From positions 1-64,000 of the forward strand of contig NZ_FWFQ01000017.1 in assembly GCF_900172235.1 (NCBI RefSeq): DNA of 64,000 nucleotides. The letters are read 5' to 3'. The DNA is from Pseudoruegeria aquimaris (lineage in GTDB: Bacteria; Pseudomonadota; Alphaproteobacteria; Rhodobacterales; Rhodobacteraceae). Both the position numbers and the translations under genes were made by a program. Below, one piece after another: positions 48,577 through 57,151 of the stretch; within the stretch, counting starts at the first letter, position 1; the number at the start of each line of letters is the position of its first letter. The notes below the pieces were generated by a model that had not been told where the DNA came from, did no database searches, and was given only the letters and a program-made list of their open reading frames with translations.

Positions 48577-49167
48577 ATGGCCAAGCTCTACTTCCACTAC
48601 TCGACGATGAACGCCGGCAAGTCCACCTTGCTGCTGCAAGCCGCCCACAACTACACCGAACGCGGCATGGAGACCTACCTGCTGACGGCGCGCATCGACG
48701 ATCGCGCCGGCCCGGCACGGATCGCCTCGCGCATCGGCATCGGCAAATCCGCCGACACTTTCGACACCGAAGACGACCTCTTCACCATGATCGGCAGGCG
48801 GCTCGCCGATGGCCCCTGCGCCTGCGCCTTCGTGGACGAGGCGCAGTTCCTGACGCCGGAGCAGGTCTGGCAACTGGCGCGGGTGGTGGACGATCTGGGC
48901 CTGCCCGTCATGTGCTACGGCCTGCGCGTGGATTTCCGGGGCGAGCTGTTCCCCGGTTCGGCGTCGCTTCTGGCACTGGCCGACGAAATGCGCGAGGTGC
49001 GCACCATCTGCCATTGCGGCAAGAAGGCCACGATGGTGGTGCGCATGGGGCCCGACGGCAAGGTGCTGAAGGAAGGTGCACAGGTGCAGATCGGTGGCAA
49101 CGAAAGCTACGTCTCGCTCTGCCGCCGCCACTGGCGCGAGGCGATGGGCGATCGGAGCCAAGCTTAG
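48577..49167 (+). CDS. tdk: Thymidine kinase
   Basis: A 196-residue type II thymidine kinase, which phosphorylates thymidine to dTMP with ATP. It has the P-loop FHYSTMNAGKSTLLLQA, the Walker B-like CAFVDEAQFLTPEQV, the lasso-domain zinc site beginning ICHCGKKATMVVRM, and GGNESYVSLCRRHW. The length matches the family. It is encoded alone on the + strand, convergent with the dehydrogenase gene that follows. Confidence 0.96.
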   Translation: MAKLYFHYSTMNAGKSTLLLQAAHNYTERGMETYLLTARIDDRAGPARIASRIGIGKSADTFDTEDDLFTMIGRRLADGPCACAFVDEAQFLTPEQVWQLARVVDDLGLPVMCYGLRVDFRGELFPGSASLLALADEMREVRTICHCGKKATMVVRMGPDGKVLKEGAQVQIGGNESYVSLCRRHWREAMGDRSQA

Positions 49168-49218
49168 GCGGCCTGCAAGGACATGCCCGAGCGGCGGCAC
49201 CCGACGGCGCACCAAGTC

Positions 49219-50178
49219 TCAGCCCACCCGGTTCGGAAGCTCTTCCCCGCGTGCATGGGCCAGAAGGTTCTCCACCGCCATCAGCCCCATCTCGGTGCGC
49301 ACGTTCAGCGCCGCGGTGCCGAGGTGCGGCAGCAGCGTGACGTTCTCCATCGCACGCAGTGCCTCGGGCACATCCGGCTCGAACTCGTAGACATCCAGCC
49401 CCGCGCCCGCGATCCGGCCCGATTGAAGCGCGGCGATCAGCGCGGCCTCGTCCACGATGTCGCCCCGCGCGATGTTGATGAACAGCCCCGTGGGCTTCAT
49501 CGCCGCGAAGGCCCCGGCATCGATCAGGTGATGGGTCTGCGGCGTGGCGGGCACCGCCACCACCACCACGTCCGACACACCCATGACCTCTTCGATGCTG
49601 CCGAGCTGGTGCGCGGGCATCCCCGGATCGCGGACCTCGGAGCGGTTGTAGAACACCACCTCCATGTCGAAGCCGAAATGGCAGCGTTTCGCGATGGCCT
49701 TGCCGATGCGGCCCATGCCGATCACGCCTAGGCGGCTGCCCGTCACGTGGCGGCCCAGCAGCTGGGTGGGGTGCCAGCCCTCCCACCGGCCCGCGCGCAG
49801 CATCCGCTCGCCTTCGCCGGCGCGGCGGGCCGTCATCAGGATCAGGGTGAGGGCGATGTCAGCGGTGGCGTCGGTCACGGCACCGGGCGTGTTCGTCACG
49901 GCCACGCCGGCCGCGCGTGCCGCTTCCACGTCGATGTGGTTGTAGCCGACGCCGAAATTGGCCAGCAGGCGGCAGCGCAGGCCTTCACCCGCGAAGGCTT
50001 CGGCGGTGAATTGATCGCGCAGGGTGGGCAGGATCGCATCATGGCCGCGCAGTGCCTCGGCGCAATCCGCCGGCGTCATCGGTGCGTTGCTCTCGCGCAC
50101 CGTCACCTTGTAGGCGGCACGGGCCGCTTCGAGTACGGGTTCAGGCAGAGGGCGGGTGACGAACAGGCTCGACTTCAA
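49219..50178 (-). CDS. D-2-hydroxyacid dehydrogenase (glyoxylate/hydroxypyruvate reductase-like)
   Basis: A 319-residue NAD(P)-dependent enzyme. It has the N-terminal substrate loop (LANFGVGYNHIDVEAARAAG), the nucleotide-binding GSRLGVIGMGRIGKAIAKR, the catalytic Arg in INIARGDIVDEAAL and the catalytic His in LLPHLGTAALNVR. The product likely acts on glyoxylate or hydroxypyruvate. It overlaps the csaA-type gene end by 4 bases in an apparent operon with proC. Confidence 0.93.
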   Translation of the reverse strand: MKSSLFVTRPLPEPVLEAARAAYKVTVRESNAPMTPADCAEALRGHDAILPTLRDQFTAEAFAGEGLRCRLLANFGVGYNHIDVEAARAAGVAVTNTPGAVTDATADIALTLILMTARRAGEGERMLRAGRWEGWHPTQLLGRHVTGSRLGVIGMGRIGKAIAKRCHFGFDMEVVFYNRSEVRDPGMPAHQLGSIEEVMGVSDVVVVAVPATPQTHHLIDAGAFAAMKPTGLFINIARGDIVDEAALIAALQSGRIAGAGLDVYEFEPDVPEALRAMENVTLLPHLGTAALNVRTEMGLMAVENLLAHARGEELPNRVG

Positions 50179-50516
50179 AACAGCCTCCCGCCCTGCGGCA
50201 CCGGCTTGTCGGGCGTGAGCAACACCACTTCACCGTCTTCATCCGGCACGCCGAGAACCAGGATCTCGCTCATGAACTTGCCGATCTGGCGCGGCGGGAA
50301 GTTGACCACCGCCATCACCTGCTTGCCGATCAGCTCCTCCGGTTCATAGTGGCGGGTGATCTGCGCGGAGCTTTTCTTCACCCCCAGATCGCCACCGAAA
50401 TCCACCCAGAGCTTGATCGCGGGCTTGCGCGCCTCGGGGTAGGGTTCGGCCTGCACCACGGTGCCGACGCGCACGTCCACTTTCAGGAAATCCTCGAAGC
50501 TGATCGCATCGCTCAT
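50175..50516 (-). CDS. csaA: tRNA-binding/CsaA-like protein
   Basis: A 113-residue OB-fold protein of the CsaA family: FLKVDVRVGTVVQAEPYPEA, then VDFGGDLGVKKSSAQITRHY and AVVNFPPRQIGKFMSEIL. The family binds tRNA and may assist protein export as a chaperone. Its stop overlaps the dehydrogenase start and its start overlaps the proC end (4 bases each), so the three are coupled. Confidence 0.93.
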   Translation of the reverse strand: MSDAISFEDFLKVDVRVGTVVQAEPYPEARKPAIKLWVDFGGDLGVKKSSAQITRHYEPEELIGKQVMAVVNFPPRQIGKFMSEILVLGVPDEDGEVVLLTPDKPVPQGGRLF

Positions 50517-51334
50517 TGGCCCAGCTCCCGCGAGCGATCCGCCGCCGCGGCGACGGCCTCTTTCAGAAGCGCCGGGAAGCCGCGGCTCTCGTCCATCAGC
50601 ACCTTCAGCGCGGCCTCGGTGGTGCCGGCGGGGCTGGTGACGTTGATGCGCAGCTGGGTGGGGCTTTCGGCCGCGGCCTCGGCCAGTTGCCCGGCGCCGC
50701 CCACGGTGGCCTTGGCGAGCGCCATCGCAAGCTCGGACGAAAGCCCCTGTGCCTCGCCGGCGGCGGCCAGTGCTTCGATCAGGTGGAACACGTAGGCCGG
50801 GCCGGAACCGGAGACGGCGGTGACGGCATCCATCTGGCCTTCATCCTCCAGCCGCACCACCTGCCCCACCGCCGAAAGCAGCGCTTCGGCCAGTGCCAGA
50901 TCGCCGGCCTCGGTGTGGGCGTTGCCGATGATGGCGGTGATCCCGCGCCCCACGGCGGCCGGCGTGTTGGGCATGGCGCGGATGATGCGCCGCGTGCCGC
51001 CCAGCGCGGCCTCGAAGGTGCGGATCGGGGTTCCGGCGGCGACGGAGAGAAAGACGGTTTCAGGGGAGTCGATGGCCTGAAGGCTCGGCAGCGCGTCGCC
51101 CATCATCTGCGGTTTCACCGCGATCAGCACGATGGCCGGGTTGGAAGGAAGCGGCGCGTTGAGGTTCAGCCCCCGCTCGACAAGGCCCCGGACCCAATCG
51201 GACGGGCGTGGATCCATCACCCAGACGGCGCCGGGCGCCACGCCCCGGTCCAGCCATCCGGCCAGCATCGCCGATCCCATCTTGCCGCAGCCCAGAAGCA
51301 CCAGCCCGCGTGCGTTTATCGTGCCCAGATCCAT
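50513..51334 (-). CDS. proC: Pyrroline-5-carboxylate reductase
   Basis: A 273-residue enzyme that makes the last step of proline synthesis. The nucleotide-binding LVLLGCGKMGSAMLAGWL opens it, with IVLIAVKPQMMGDALPSL and RIIRAMPNTPAAVGRGIT following, and the family signature GSGPAYVFHLIEALAAAGEA and SPAGTTEAALKVL at the C-terminus. The length fits the family. Confidence 0.96.
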   Translation of the reverse strand: MDLGTINARGLVLLGCGKMGSAMLAGWLDRGVAPGAVWVMDPRPSDWVRGLVERGLNLNAPLPSNPAIVLIAVKPQMMGDALPSLQAIDSPETVFLSVAAGTPIRTFEAALGGTRRIIRAMPNTPAAVGRGITAIIGNAHTEAGDLALAEALLSAVGQVVRLEDEGQMDAVTAVSGSGPAYVFHLIEALAAAGEAQGLSSELAMALAKATVGGAGQLAEAAAESPTQLRINVTSPAGTTEAALKVLMDESRGFPALLKEAVAAAADRSRELGQ

Positions 51335-51373
51335 TGCCCTACCCGTTTCCTCTGTATCGGTTCGGGCGGCAGG

Positions 51374-51877
51374 TTAGGCGCGTCCGTAGGCCTCCGCAAT
51401 GGCGACTTGCATCGCCTCTTCGGGGGTCTGGTTGGCCCATGCCACGAGCTGGAACGCAGGGTAGAAACGTTCCGAGGCGCGCACGGCCGTGGAGATGAGC
51501 GTGCCGATCTGTTCGCTCATCGGAAGTTGCCCGCCGGCCATGACGAGGCCGTAGCGGTAGACCATGAGGCGCTGCTCGTGCCAGTAGGTGAAGGCCCCGG
51601 CCCAGCACTGATCGTTGGTGTGGTTGAGCGCCTCGTAGAGCGCGGGGACGCGATCCTCCGGCGGCTCCATCTCGAAGGTGCAGATCATGCGCAGCGTTTC
51701 GTCGTAATCGGACCACGCCAGAGTGATGGAATAGGTGCGCCATTGCCCCTCCACCGCCATGGCGATCTGGTCATCGGCGACGCGATCGAACTCCCATGCG
51801 TGATGCTCTGCAAGCGTCTCGACGATGTCGATCGGGTGCAGATCTTCTGCTTCAGAATAATGCTCGGATAGTGACAT
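51374..51877 (-). CDS. YbjN domain-containing protein
   Basis: A 167-residue protein of the YbjN family, shown by HHAWEFDRVADDQIAMAVEG, LNHTNDQCWAGAFTYWHEQR and FYPAFQLVAWANQTPEEAM. YbjN folds like the type III secretion chaperone family and is a general regulator in enterics, but its action is not known here. It lies 39 bp upstream of proC on the same strand. Confidence 0.88.
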   Translation of the reverse strand: MSLSEHYSEAEDLHPIDIVETLAEHHAWEFDRVADDQIAMAVEGQWRTYSITLAWSDYDETLRMICTFEMEPPEDRVPALYEALNHTNDQCWAGAFTYWHEQRLMVYRYGLVMAGGQLPMSEQIGTLISTAVRASERFYPAFQLVAWANQTPEEAMQVAIAEAYGRA

Positions 51878-52176
51878 TGCCCGGCCTCTTCTTTGTTCGC
51901 CTAATGTGGGTGGCAGCCCACAAGACGCTGGGTGTCGTTACAAGGAAGAGCGGGGTCAGCAGCTCCCCCTTACTAGATATGGTGCAGGTGGAGGGGCGCG
52001 TCTGTAAAGCCAAAACTTGGGGATAACCGCAATAAGTTGTGGATGCATTCGATCCGCGCACAAAATTCAGGTGCGCCGCGAAGCGCGATCAGGCGCGCTT
52101 CGGCCAAAGAAAAAGGCGCCCGAGAGGGGCGCCCATGCGAGCGCCGGGCAAGGGCCCGGTAGCTGTGGAGCGAGGT
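51878..52176. other. Intergenic region between ybjN-like gene and ubiK
   Basis: About 300 bp. A hairpin terminator lies at its right side (52106-52133). The AT-richer part at 51890-52040 probably holds the promoter of the ybjN-like gene on the - strand. No gene was seen. Confidence 0.55.
52106..52133 (-). terminator. Rho-independent terminator after ubiK
   Basis: On the - strand GGGCGCC, a 5-base loop and GGCGCCC form a 7-bp stem at 52133-52115, followed by a T-rich run (TTTTTCTTT). It lies 44 bp past the ubiK stop. Confidence 0.8.
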
Positions 52177-52419
52177 TTATTTCTGCGCTTCGAGCGCATC
52201 CAGCCGGGCCTTGAGCGCCTCGTTCTCCTCGCGGGCCTTCTGGGCCATGGCGCGCACGGCGTCGAATTCCTCGCGGGTGACGAAATCACGATCCGCCAGC
52301 CAGCGGTCCATCATGCTCTTCATCGCCGTTTCCGCCTCCGCGCGCGCGCCCTGCGCCACGCCCATGGCATTGGACATCAGCTGCGAAATATCATCGAGAA
52401 CCTTGTTGCGCGTCTGCAT
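52177..52419 (-). CDS. ubiK: UbiK accessory factor (YqiC family)
   Basis: An 80-residue protein of the UbiK/YqiC family: MQTRNKVLDDISQLMSNAMG, then DFVTREEFDAVRAMAQKARE and a coiled-coil end (ENEALKARLDALEAQ). It is known to help ubiquinone synthesis and to bind lipids. It has its own terminator downstream and is divergent from lgt. Confidence 0.93.
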   Translation of the reverse strand: MQTRNKVLDDISQLMSNAMGVAQGARAEAETAMKSMMDRWLADRDFVTREEFDAVRAMAQKAREENEALKARLDALEAQK

Positions 52420-52527
52420 GGATCACCTAACCGTTTTGCTTGAGCCCTATATGGCGTCGCAGGCCCGAAACCTCAAGGTCATCGTCTCCGGTTGACTTCC
52501 CCTCTCGGCCAAAGGCACAGAAGGCAC

Positions 52528-53418
52528 ATGCAGGCAGTCCTTTCCTTCCCCAATATCGGCCCCGAGATCTTCGCGATCGAGATCGGCGGCTTTTCCTTCG
52601 CGCTGCGCTGGTACGCGATGGCCTATATCGTGGGGCTGATCATTGGCTGGCGCATCGTCGTGGCGTTGATGAAACGGCCCACGCTCTGGCCCGCGAACAC
52701 CGCGCCGATGAAGCCCGAACAGGTCGAGGAACTGCTGACATGGATCATCCTCGGGGTGATCCTTGGCGGACGGCTGGGCTTCGTGCTGTTCTACCAGCCG
52801 GCCTATTACCTCTCCAACCCGGCCGACATCCTGAAGGTCTGGCAGGGGGGCATGTCCTTCCATGGCGGCTTCCTCGGCGTGGTGAGCGCCACATGGCTCT
52901 TCGCCCGCAAGCACGCGATCCCGGTGCCTTCCCTTTCGGACGCCATCGCCATGGCCGCGCCGCCGGGGCTCATGTTGGGGCGGATCGCCAATTTCATCAA
53001 CGCCGAGCTCTGGGGCCGCCCGAGCGATCTGCCCTGGGCGGTGATCTTCCCCGGACAGGCAGCGCAGGATTGCCCCGGCGTCGAAGGGCTCTGCGCCCGC
53101 CACCCCTCGCAGCTCTACGAGGCCGCGCTCGAAGGGCTGATCCTCGGCGGGGTGATGCTTTTCCTCGCCCTGCGGCGCGGCTGGCTGAAACAGCCGCTGG
53201 CCCTCACCGGTGTGTTCCTGCTGGGTTACGGGCTGTCGCGCTACGTGGTGGAGTTCTTCCGGCAGGCCGACGCGCAGTTCATCACGCCCGACAACCCGCT
53301 GGGCCGCATTCTCGATCTGGGCCCGCTGGGTGTCAGCATGGGCCAGGCGCTTTCGCTGCCGATGATCGCCGCCGGCGCGCTGCTGATCCTCTGGGCACGG
53401 CGCCGGCCGGCGGCATGA
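52528..53418 (+). CDS. lgt: Prolipoprotein diacylglyceryl transferase
   Basis: A 296-residue inner-membrane enzyme that moves diacylglyceryl from phosphatidylglycerol to the lipobox Cys of prolipoproteins. Seven membrane helices are predicted. Family signatures are [45 protein letters not shown] and [13 protein letters not shown] chose the ATG at 52528. Its stop overlaps the next ATG (ATGA). Confidence 0.96.
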   Translation: MQAVLSFPNIGPEIFAIEIGGFSFALRWYAMAYIVGLIIGWRIVVALMKRPTLWPANTAPMKPEQVEELLTWIILGVILGGRLGFVLFYQPAYYLSNPADILKVWQGGMSFHGGFLGVVSATWLFARKHAIPVPSLSDAIAMAAPPGLMLGRIANFINAELWGRPSDLPWAVIFPGQAAQDCPGVEGLCARHPSQLYEAALEGLILGGVMLFLALRRGWLKQPLALTGVFLLGYGLSRYVVEFFRQADAQFITPDNPLGRILDLGPLGVSMGQALSLPMIAAGALLILWARRRPAA

Positions 53419-54488
53419 ACGCGCTGGCCCGCCTCCTCGCCGAGCGCATCCGTGCCGGTGGCCCGATCCCGCTGGCCGATTTCATGGGCGAGTGCCTGAT
53501 GCACCCGGAGCATGGCTACTACAGCACCCGCGATCCCTTCGGGGCGGCGGGCGATTTCACCACCGCGCCGGAGATCAGCCAGATGTTCGGCGAACTCTGC
53601 GGACTGAGCCTTGCGCAGGCCTGGCTCGACCAGGGCGCGCCCTCCCCCTTCCGCCTCGTGGAGCTCGGCCCCGGCCGCGGCACCCTGATGGCGGACCTGC
53701 TGCGCGCCACGAAAGGCGTGCCGGGGTTTCACGCGGCGATGCGGCTGCATCTCGTGGAGGCATCGCCCACCTTGCGGGAGGCGCAGCGCAAGGCGCTTCG
53801 GGGCCACGATGCCACATGGCACGCCAGCCTCTCGGAGGTGCCGGAAGGCCCGCTCTTCCTGATCGCAAACGAATTCTTCGACGCCCTGCCCATCCGCCAG
53901 TTCCAGCGCGCCGTGGAAGGCGGCTGGTGCGAGCGGCTCGTAGGGCTTTCGGACGGCGGCGCTCTGGCCTTCGGGCTGGCCCGCCCGGCCCCGGTGGCAG
54001 CGCTTGCCCACCGCGAGGCCGACACGCGGCCCGGCGACATCGTGGAGCTCTGCCCCGCCGCCGCCGCGATCGCCGGAGAGATCGCCGCGCGGCTGCGGGC
54101 CGATGGCGGCGCGGCGCTGATCATTGACTACGGCGACTGGCGCTCGCTGGGCGATACGCTCCAGGCGCTGCGCGGCCACGCCCCTGCCGACCCCCTCGCC
54201 GCCCCCGGAACGGCCGATCTGACCGCCCACGTGGATTTCGAGGCGCTGGCGCAGACCGCGCGCGCGCACGCCGACATCAGCCGGCTCACGCCGCAGGGCG
54301 TCTTCCTCGAACGGCTCGGCCTCACCGCGCGGGCTCAGGCGCTGGCAAAGGGCCTTGCGGGCGAGGCGCTCACGGCGCATGTTGCTGCCCATAGGCGCCT
54401 GGCCCACCCAGAGGAGATGGGCCGGCTGTTCAAGGTTCTGGCCGTCGTCCCCAAAGGGGCGCCGCTGCCGCCGGGGGTGGAACGATGA
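53415..54488 (+). CDS. SAM-dependent methyltransferase of the MidA/NDUFAF7 family
   Basis: A 357-residue methyltransferase (DUF185). It has [20 protein letters not shown] near residue 35, the SAM site [18 protein letters not shown], and the family core [18 protein letters not shown]. In mitochondria the family methylates an arginine of complex I subunit NDUFS2; its bacterial target is less clear. It is placed between lgt and pgeF with 4-base overlaps on both sides, a common order in alphaproteobacteria. Confidence 0.92.
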   Translation: MNALARLLAERIRAGGPIPLADFMGECLMHPEHGYYSTRDPFGAAGDFTTAPEISQMFGELCGLSLAQAWLDQGAPSPFRLVELGPGRGTLMADLLRATKGVPGFHAAMRLHLVEASPTLREAQRKALRGHDATWHASLSEVPEGPLFLIANEFFDALPIRQFQRAVEGGWCERLVGLSDGGALAFGLARPAPVAALAHREADTRPGDIVELCPAAAAIAGEIAARLRADGGAALIIDYGDWRSLGDTLQALRGHAPADPLAAPGTADLTAHVDFEALAQTARAHADISRLTPQGVFLERLGLTARAQALAKGLAGEALTAHVAAHRRLAHPEEMGRLFKVLAVVPKGAPLPPGVER

Positions 54489-55240
54489 CGCTTGAAATCC
54501 TGACCTGCGAAGCCCTCGGCCCCGTCCGACACGGCTTCTTCACCCGCAAGGGCGGGGCCTCTTCCGGCATTTTCGACGGACTGAACTGCGGCATGGGCTC
54601 TTCCGACCAGGCGGAAATCGTGCAGATCAACCGCGCCCGCGTGGCCGAGGCGATGGGCGTTGCGCCCGAGGCAATGACCTACGTGCACCAGGTGCACTCC
54701 CCCGACGTGGTGACGATATCCGCGCCGGGCGAAGGCGGCGGCACCGCCGATGCGATGGTCACCGCCACGCCGGGGCTGGCGCTGGCGATCCTCACCGCCG
54801 ACTGCCAGCCGGTGCTGCTGGCCGATGCCGAGAACGGCGTGATCGGCGCGGCGCATGCGGGCTGGAAGGGCACGCTGGACGGGGTGCTCGAAAACACGGT
54901 TGAGGCCATGGTCGCCCTCGGCGCGGACCGCTCGGCGATCCGGGCCGCCATCGGTCCCTCCATCAGCCAGCGGGCCTACGAGGTGGGCCCGGAGTTCGTG
55001 GAACGCTTCATCGACGAAGATCCCGAGACGGCGCGCTACTTCGGCACCGGCGAAGGCGACCGCTACCTCTTCAACCTGCCGCTGATGGGCCTGCATCGGC
55101 TGCGCGGCGCGGGCGTCGGCGTGGCGGAATGGACGGGGCATTGCACCTACTCCGACCCGGAGCGGTTCTACTCCTACCGCCGCAGCGTCCATGCGAAGGA
55201 GGCCGACTACGGCCGCCTCGTGAGCGTGATCCGACTCTGA
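54485..55240 (+). CDS. pgeF: PgeF/YfiH multicopper-oxidase-like protein (polyphenol oxidase family)
   Basis: A 251-residue protein of the YfiH family. Metal ligands lie in TYVHQVHSPDVVTI, LAILTADCQPVLLAD and GVIGAAHAGWKGTLDGV. Members act as purine nucleoside phosphorylase/deaminase or laccase-like enzymes, and in E. coli PgeF removes wrong peptidoglycan precursors. It is the last gene of lgt-midA-pgeF. Confidence 0.93.
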   Translation: MTLEILTCEALGPVRHGFFTRKGGASSGIFDGLNCGMGSSDQAEIVQINRARVAEAMGVAPEAMTYVHQVHSPDVVTISAPGEGGGTADAMVTATPGLALAILTADCQPVLLADAENGVIGAAHAGWKGTLDGVLENTVEAMVALGADRSAIRAAIGPSISQRAYEVGPEFVERFIDEDPETARYFGTGEGDRYLFNLPLMGLHRLRGAGVGVAEWTGHCTYSDPERFYSYRRSVHAKEADYGRLVSVIRL

Positions 55241-55562
55241 GAGCGGGCCGTCCGGGCAATTCGGGGCAGGTCACGGCAATTTGGGCAGGAAGGCGGCACC
55301 TTCCCGCAGATTGCCGCCACAAAGCCGGGAAACAATCCCGGCGGCGCGAGCGGAATTGTCTGCAAAACCCTTTGAAATCAGCCGTTCCCGGGCGTTCCGG
55401 CAAGGCTTTGCCCTTCAGGGCCCGTCAAAGCGCGATGCCTAAAACTTTCCATGAAATCTTCGCGCAATCGGCCCTGCGCGCCGCGATACTGGCTCCAACA
55501 CGGCAAGAACAGCCGGCCAGAACAGCCGGCCAGACGGAAGATCAAACAGTGACGGAGTGGGT
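55241..55562. other. Intergenic region between pgeF and small basic ORF
   Basis: About 320 bp. GC-rich inverted sequences near 55280-55360 may end pgeF transcription. The last 60 bp hold two copies of GAACAGCCGGCCA and the ribosome binding site of the next small gene. No gene was seen. Confidence 0.5.
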
Positions 55563-55715
55563 ATGATGAAACTGAAGAAGCGCATGATCGAGGGTGTGAA
55601 AGCGGAAGCCGAGGCCCTGACGCACAAGATGCCCTGGGAACGCGGCGCCCGCCGCAAGGCCTTCATCCTGAGCCGCGCGCTGAAAGAGCAGCCGCGCCGC
55701 CGCGCCCGCGCCTGA
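55563..55715 (+). CDS. Small basic protein of unknown function
   Basis: A 50-residue protein, too short for many gene finders: MMKLKKRMIEGVKAEAEALT, then HKMPWERGARRKAFILSRAL and an Arg-rich end. A GGAG site lies 6 nt before the ATG and a perfect 12-bp stem terminator follows at 55768. Strong basic charge and two helices suggest nucleic-acid or ribosome binding. I do not know the family. Confidence 0.68.
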   Translation: MMKLKKRMIEGVKAEAEALTHKMPWERGARRKAFILSRALKEQPRRRARA

Positions 55716-55767
55716 CATCCTTTCCCTCGCGCCGGGGCAGGCCCGCACGGGCCACGCCGGCGCCGCG

Positions 55768-55795
55768 AATGGGCCGCCCCCTCGGGCGGCCCATT
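55768..55795. terminator. Hairpin terminator after small basic ORF
   Basis: AATGGGCCGCCC, a 4-base loop, and its exact complement form a 12-bp stem. A short T-run (ATTT) follows on the + strand and (ATT) on the other, so it may stop transcription in both directions. Confidence 0.75.
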
Positions 55796-56103
55796 TGCCG
55801 TTTATCCGCACCTGTTTCCGCACCGGCTCCGCCTCTCCACCCGGCCGCCCCTGCCCGACCGCCCCCTGCCCCGGCGGCGCCCCGATTCGGCCCCGCCGCC
55901 TCCGCCAGCCCCGCCCAATTGTGGCAACGGACCATAGCTTGCGGAAACAGTCCCTGCCCGAACGGGGGAATTGCCCTCGCCGCGCAAATCAATGCTGCCG
56001 GAATTTTGACAATCCGGCGCCTGATCGCCCATCGTAGCCGCATAGTCCTTCTGCTTTCTCGGTGGGGGCCGGTGCAGATGTGATCAGGCGAAAGGCTGAA
56101 CGC
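55796..56103. other. Intergenic region upstream of Hint-domain gene
   Basis: About 308 bp: a Pro-codon-like CC-rich stretch to 55915, then AT-richer DNA with TTGACA at 56006 that could be a -35 element of the next gene. No convincing gene was seen. Confidence 0.5.
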
Positions 56104-56871
56104 ATGACCTACCCCCTCGACCCCATGCGCCTCACGGGGGAGGAAGCACGAGCCGGCACTGGCTCTCGGAACTGGAACGCTCACCCAGGCAGGCCCCCGT
56201 CGGAGTCTGTGCATACGCTGCGCCGCTACGACGTGGCCTGCCTCGGGACCCCTCTCGACGACATGCCCGGCGTTCACCGCTTCTCCCGCATCGCTCCGGC
56301 CAGCCCCCATGTGGACGCGGCCTTCGGCGCCTTTGCCCACGGCACCTTGCTGAACACGCCGGACGGCCCCTGCGCCATCGAGGATCTGGAGCCCGGCATC
56401 CGCGTGGACACGCTGCACAACGGCCCGCAACCGGTGGCGTGGATCGGCCGCATCACCATCGCCCCGGCCCATGCCACCTCGGGCGCACCCGCCCTGCCCC
56501 TGCTGAGGGTGCTGCCGGGCGCCTTCGGCGGCCTGCTGCCCGAGCGCGACATGCTTCTCGGCCCCTACGCGCGCATCCTGCGCGGCCAGGGCGATCAGGC
56601 CGCGCTGCGGCCAGTCAAAAGCCTCTGCGATGATCTCACCGTGGTGGAAACCGCGAGCGCATCGGCGATCAGCCTCTACCACATCGGCTTCGCCCGGCAC
56701 GAGATCGTGCTCGCCGGCGGCCTGCCGATGGAGAGCTACCACCCGGGCGAAAGCTTCGAGGAGACCTGCCCGACGGAGGATCTGGCCACACTGGCAAGCC
56801 TCTTCCCCGCGCCGGGCGGCCTGCATCGGCTGGGGCGCACCGCCGTGCGGCAGATCGGCTTCGGCACCTGA
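56104..56871 (+). CDS. Hint-domain (Hedgehog/intein) protein
   Basis: A 255-residue protein. From about residue 76 it carries a Hint-type module: FAHGTLLNTPDGPCAIEDLE and PGIRVDTLHNGPQPVAWIGR, then LPERDMLLGPYARILRGQGD and LYHIGFARHEIVLAGGL, which match the Hint_2 domain common in Rhodobacteraceae. The usual Cys-type self-splicing start is replaced (HGT at the domain start), so splicing activity is doubtful. The ATG has GAAAGG upstream. Function unknown; related proteins are often joined to secreted repeat proteins. Confidence 0.82.
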   Translation: MTYPLDPMRLTGEEARAGTGSRNWNAHPGRPPSESVHTLRRYDVACLGTPLDDMPGVHRFSRIAPASPHVDAAFGAFAHGTLLNTPDGPCAIEDLEPGIRVDTLHNGPQPVAWIGRITIAPAHATSGAPALPLLRVLPGAFGGLLPERDMLLGPYARILRGQGDQAALRPVKSLCDDLTVVETASASAISLYHIGFARHEIVLAGGLPMESYHPGESFEETCPTEDLATLASLFPAPGGLHRLGRTAVRQIGFGT

Positions 56872-56893
56872 ACGGCCCCCATCCCGCGCGACC

Positions 56894-57151
56894 TCAGGGC
56901 GCGGGGCCGTCCTCGCGCCCGAGCGCGTGCAGCCGGGCGCGCAACTCCTCCGCGCGCGCATCTCCTGCTTCCAGCGCGAAAATGAAGGCCTGCGTCAGGT
57001 AGAAGGCCGCCCGGTCGCTCTCGGCGGGCAACACCAGCAGCGCGGCTTCACGATAGAGCCCCACGAGAGCGGGCCCGTCGCGGGCCGCATGGGCGGCCAG
57101 AAGCGCCGCCTCGATTTCCGCGAGCCGCCCGGCGCCGGCCGGATCGCTCAC
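56894..57151 (-). CDS. Hypothetical small helical protein after Rieske oxygenase
   Basis: An 85-residue acidic helical protein: AGRLAEIEAALLAAHAARDG, then VGLYREAALLVLPAESDRAA and AFIFALEAGDARAEELRARL. It begins with GTG overlapping the oxygenase stop (GTGA), so it is coupled to it. It has TPR-like helical pairs but no family I can name; an assembly or stabilising partner of the oxygenase is possible. Confidence 0.65.
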   Translation of the reverse strand: MSDPAGAGRLAEIEAALLAAHAARDGPALVGLYREAALLVLPAESDRAAFYLTQAFIFALEAGDARAEELRARLHALGREDGPAP

